Source of the DNA: Chara braunii
Taxonomy: Eukaryota; Streptophyta; Charophyceae; Charales; Characeae
Assembly: GCA_003427395.1 (NCBI GenBank)
Contig: BFEA01000105.1
Span: 1,953,127-1,984,592 of the forward strand
Direction: 5' to 3'
DNA length: 31,466 bases
The notes under the pieces are model-generated. The model was not told the origin of the DNA, made no database searches, and worked only from the letters and a program-made list of their open reading frames with translations. The translations under genes and the position numbers were made by a program. Positions 28,321 to 31,466 of the stretch are shown here, one piece after another. Position 1 is the stretch's first letter; every line of letters begins with the position of its first letter.

Positions 28321-30400
28321 CCTATTTTGATGATCTGTAGGTCGGTAACTCCCGAGTCGTGATGGCTTGTAGACTGGTAATTCTTGGTAATTCTTGAGTC
28401 GTGATATTCTCTTGGATGTTTACTTTCGGCATATGATGGATCTTATATGCTTCTCTTAAAATTTGTCCGGATTTCTCCGATCTTTTGATGATGTCGTATG
28501 TTAAAAAATCCTATCGATTCGTGATTTGAAACATTGAAGTTTCTTCACAATCTTGAATACCGAATTGGTTTTCTCATGATGTTCTTCATTCATAAAATTC
28601 TAGCAGGACTTTTCTCAGAAAAATACGAGGTCATGGGATTTTTAATACTACATTGAATTCCTCAATTTTTGTGGGTGCATGGATATCGATTCTTTTAGTT
28701 GGAAAGCCTAAACTCATAAGTGCTGGAATTTCACCCTGCAGTGTGTATTCTCGCATCTGTTTTTTGCACTAGTCGTGGGAGTTATACTTGGACTTGGGTA
28801 GTGGGTTTTTCTTCTCCAGCTTACCCCACCATGTGGGGGTCACATAGGTAGGGTTGAGTGCCGATTGGCTAAGTGGGATTGTAGATGGAGGGACATGACA
28901 CGTCCTGCTGACGAGGGGCCTAGTTGGCGGGACGGGAATAGGGCATATCAGCGACAGAGATGGTGGCTCCGTTGTGATAAGTCTTGCCAGAGTGGGGATT
29001 TGGGGGGGGAGGGGGGTAGGTGGTCCGGGTGTGCCGAATACGACCAGTGCGCGAAGGGAGCCGGATAGTGGCGATGTTCAACGGGCGGTCCGACGGCAGG
29101 TTATCACCATCCTATCCACGGGTTTACGTTGGTCGATGCCCAAACGACGCTGGCCGGAGCTGAGGTTTGGTTGCGCTACCCTGTAACCTGAGTCATGTGC
29201 GGGTTAGACTTAGCTAATGATCCCCTTTGGGCCTGAGTCATGTGGGATAGCCAAGTGGCTAACCGTAGCTAACATGTGCCCACCCTGATCAGATGGGGAA
29301 CCCCGATCACACAACACATCACATAAACCCACCGCTTCCGGACATCACCATCAGCTCCACGCCCCCTGCCGGTGGGGACTCCACCACAATCACTCTGCCC
29401 CCCCCTCCCCAGCCTCACCCCCACCACCATCGGGAACACCCAACACAACGACCAATGCCACCCACACACCCCCGATGCCGGAAGAGCCCCCCCCGGAAAC
29501 AACCCCACCTCCGCCCCACTCCCAGCATTACCTGAGTCACCCTCCCCCACCTCACCCCTGCGCAGCTACAGCAAATAAGCCCTGGCCAGGCAATGATGTA
29601 CACAAGCAGCAGCAGGGGTGAGCGTTCTATACTGCAAGCGACCTTCCCAAGCATTGGAAGACAAGGAGCAGATCAGGGAAGCAATGACACACGCAGGATA
29701 GCTGAAGAGACCCAAACAGAGCTGGTTGGAACTCCCGATTGCACCAAGCTCTGATGTAGGTCAGAAAGGAAGAAACAAGGTTATGAAAGGAGGGGGCAAT
29801 GGGGCTACAGTCAACAGGATTGTAGCTGCTTTGAGTACCGACCAGACATATCACCTGCGGAACAACAGCATTCACAACACAGACTGTGTCCGACAGGACC
29901 AGACAAGCCTAAGGGGAGGGGACGACAGAACCACAGGGCGAGGTTGTGCTGAAGAACCATACATGCACACTGATCAGAGATAAACATAGGGATGAAGGAT
30001 CTAGAATAAAGGCCCGCCACAGGACAGAGAGTGCACGTTTCAGCACCTCAGCACTGATCGGAAAAGGGGGCTGCACAAAATCGGAATTGATAGATCCTGT
30101 CAGGTCTAAGGGGAGGGGAGAGACAAGAATGACGGCCTGCAATTCCGATAGGGAGTAGAGCCATTGTAATGACGGAGCTCCAATAAGGGTTGGGAACCAC
30201 TTGCAGCCCCAAGGGGATTTTGAGCTCCACAATATGTAGAAGGAGAATTAGGGCCCCATCTATCTAATCTAATCTTGTTAGGTTGGCAATCCACTTAGGC
30301 TAGTGAGTAGTCATGGGGTTCCACCTGCCAAATTCCTGAACTTTTAGAGTGATTCATGCAGCTGGCAATAGCCACAATCAGGTGTCTATTCAAAAAAGCA
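28321..30400. other. Unassigned 2-kb stretch
   Basis: 28321-28840 is A/T-richer without a gene. GAGTCGTGAT occurs at 28354 and 28396, and also at 27453 on the other side of the Mutator-like element. CCTGAGTCATGTG is repeated at 29187 and 29231. A Pro/His/Thr-rich plus-strand frame at 29293-29535 resembles in composition the leader of the LINE endonuclease at 1804-1480, but no endonuclease follows. A CTAAGGGGAGGGGA word occurs at about 29909 and 30107. I recognise nothing else. Confidence 0.4.
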
Positions 30401-30411
30401 GTTATGATGTT

Positions 30412-30535
30412 CAGGGACGCTGGACCGGCGTTCCAGCAGGTGCTGCTCCCCACCAATAGATGGAGCCTCCCTGACAGTGATAGTGGTGTCTGCTCTTATC
30501 AGCATCCCTACCACTGGCTCGGGCAAGGGAGAGCC
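30412..30535 (+). mobile_element. SINE-like repeat, type B, no poly(A)
   Basis: Plus-strand copy starting CAGGGACGCTGGACC, with the 19-nt stem-loop at 30419-30437 (stem intact, loop CCGGCGT), then TGCTCCCCACCAATAGATGG, and the type B body with GTCTGCTCTTATCAGC and CACTGGCTCGGGC. The A-rich end is missing. It lies just upstream of a LINE zinc-finger fragment in the same orientation. Confidence 0.7.
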
Positions 30536-30629
30536 CTACTGGTTGAATTTTTGCGCGAAGTAAGTGTGGATCTGCGCGCATGGCTGGCCAGATTCATGCA
30601 CCCAAATTCATGCCGACTTCGTGCAAACA

Positions 30630-31262
30630 CAGCAATAATGAGCCTGACAGTTTAGGGAGCCAGGGCCCACTTCACTACGTCTGGGCCAGAGAGTCGCCTC
30701 TCAACACAGAAGACCTCGGCACTCTCAGATGGGCCACCTACTTGGCTATTCGACCCACTAACCTGAGAGCACTGCAGTGGCAGATCATCCACAGGTGTCT
30801 ACCTACCTCGGACAGGATTGTGTCTAGAAAAAAATTGGAAGCCCGGGGCGAGCTTTCTCCACTCTGCACCTACTGTGGCAGGACCTCCCCCAAGAAACGA
30901 GCTACACTCGAATACTGCCTGCTGGGCTGCACCATGGTAGCTCAGCTTTGGCAGTGGTGGGATGCAGCATGGCATCATTTAACGGGCAACCACCTCCCGT
31001 GGGACCTCAAGAACCATTTTGCTGGGGGAAACGCTCCCACAAGTGGCCAGGTGGACACCCTACAGCCTCAACTTGTTGGCTTCCAATGCTGATGGCTGTG
31101 TGGCGAATGAGATGTGCGCATGAGCGCAGGCATTACACATATGGCTACACGGAGGCTCGGGCCTTGCTTTTAGAAACAATCACCATCAAGACACATGTAG
31201 CCTGGCAGGCAGGAGCTCGGAATCATGCTTCCGAAGGAGCCGGATATAACCAAAGGGAATGA
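30630..31262 (+). pseudogene. LINE ORF2 zinc-finger fragment (copy 7), plus strand
   Basis: The first frame (to 31092) reads HYVWARESPLNTEDLGTLRW, IRPTNLRALQWQIIHRCLP and a finger with CTYC...LEYCLLGC, then MVAQLWQWWDAAWHHL. It is most similar to the copy at 20499-23593 (DRWARDSPMD, LRSLQWQIIHRCLPTPDWL, CAYC...LEHCFLAC). The zinc-ligand His is Tyr here. After a frameshift near 31060 the next frame continues WLPMLMAVWRMRCAHERR, matching HILMLAWRARCSFERND. No RT precedes it. Only this carboxy fragment remains. From 31262 to the end nothing is recognised. Confidence 0.75.
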
Positions 31263-31451
31263 ACTTTCAGATAACTTTCGGTCTATCCGGGTGGACAGCG
31301 CAGAGAGACTCTGCGAATTGGATCAAGACAACCAGCTGCGATGGAAAACAGTGGATGACGACAGAACCACAATGGGAACGCTTACCGAGAAGCCATTTTC
31401 AGTTCCCATTCCAACTGACCAATTCCATTCTAGTCCCGGGCTGATAATACA

Positions 31452-31466
31452 CAACCCCCCCCCCCC
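31452..31466. repeat. Poly-C run at the right end
   Basis: The window ends in an uninterrupted run of C, which looks like a contig end in a homopolymer rather than a biological terminus. I saw no telomere-like repeat. Confidence 0.6.

Noticed and set aside
29248-29258. TAGCCAAGTGG, a good A-box match
   Set aside because: No B box at tRNA distance and no cloverleaf pairing; probably chance.
29293-29535. Pro/His/Thr-rich 80-aa plus frame
   Set aside because: Composition resembles a LINE leader, but no endonuclease or other domain follows; too low in complexity to call.

Overview
The window is a eukaryotic transposon graveyard with no clearly intact host gene. It has long A/T homopolymers, scattered single Ns, a 148-base assembly gap and a poly-C end at the right edge, and is assembled largely from decayed non-LTR (LINE-type) retrotransposons and SINE-like repeats. 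The ORF2 proteins are of the apurinic-endonuclease / reverse transcriptase / C-terminal CCHC-type zinc finger (zf-RVT) plan. A large repeat-rich genome, possibly an early-diverging (Mucoromycota-like) fungus, would fit, but that is inference; the sequence carries no marker gene that settles the organism.

Layout. 1-4440, minus strand: the 5' half of one LINE (endonuclease and linker, running off the left edge) directly abuts the RT and post-RT part of a second, more decayed LINE. 4473-4635: SINE-like repeat with a poly(A) tail. 4640-6360: degenerate tandem repeats and short exact repeats. 6950-8852: weak candidate coding stretches that I cannot name. 8968-9482: a tandem duplication. 9483-9635: SINE-like repeat. 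9980-11440, plus strand: a LINE endonuclease gene interrupted by about 500 bp that contains a fragment of a group II intron-type (organellar) reverse transcriptase. 11710-11851: SINE-like repeat. 12019-14696, minus: 5'-truncated LINE flanked by a 16-bp target-site duplication. 14713-17230: unassigned. 17440-17655: minisatellite. 17951-20159: an unusually dense run of stem-loops. 20499-23593, minus: a LINE with nearly the whole RT and C-terminal region. 24541-27440, minus: LINE with the longest open frame here (669 aa) and a complex 3' UTR. 27510-28311: non-autonomous Mutator-like DNA element with long inverted repeats and a 9-bp duplication. 28321-30400: unassigned. 30412-30535: SINE-like repeat. 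30630-31262, plus: LINE zinc-finger fragment.

The most striking unexplained signal is a 19-nt stem-loop (six-base-pair stem, seven-base loop) found ten times. It sits at the head of at least three SINE-like repeat types and is repeated in the 3' UTR of the two best LINE copies. One copy shows two compensatory base-pair changes. A second stem-loop in the same 3' UTRs also covaries. This suggests an RNA element recognised in the transcript, probably by the LINE reverse transcriptase, shared between the LINE and its SINE-like partners.
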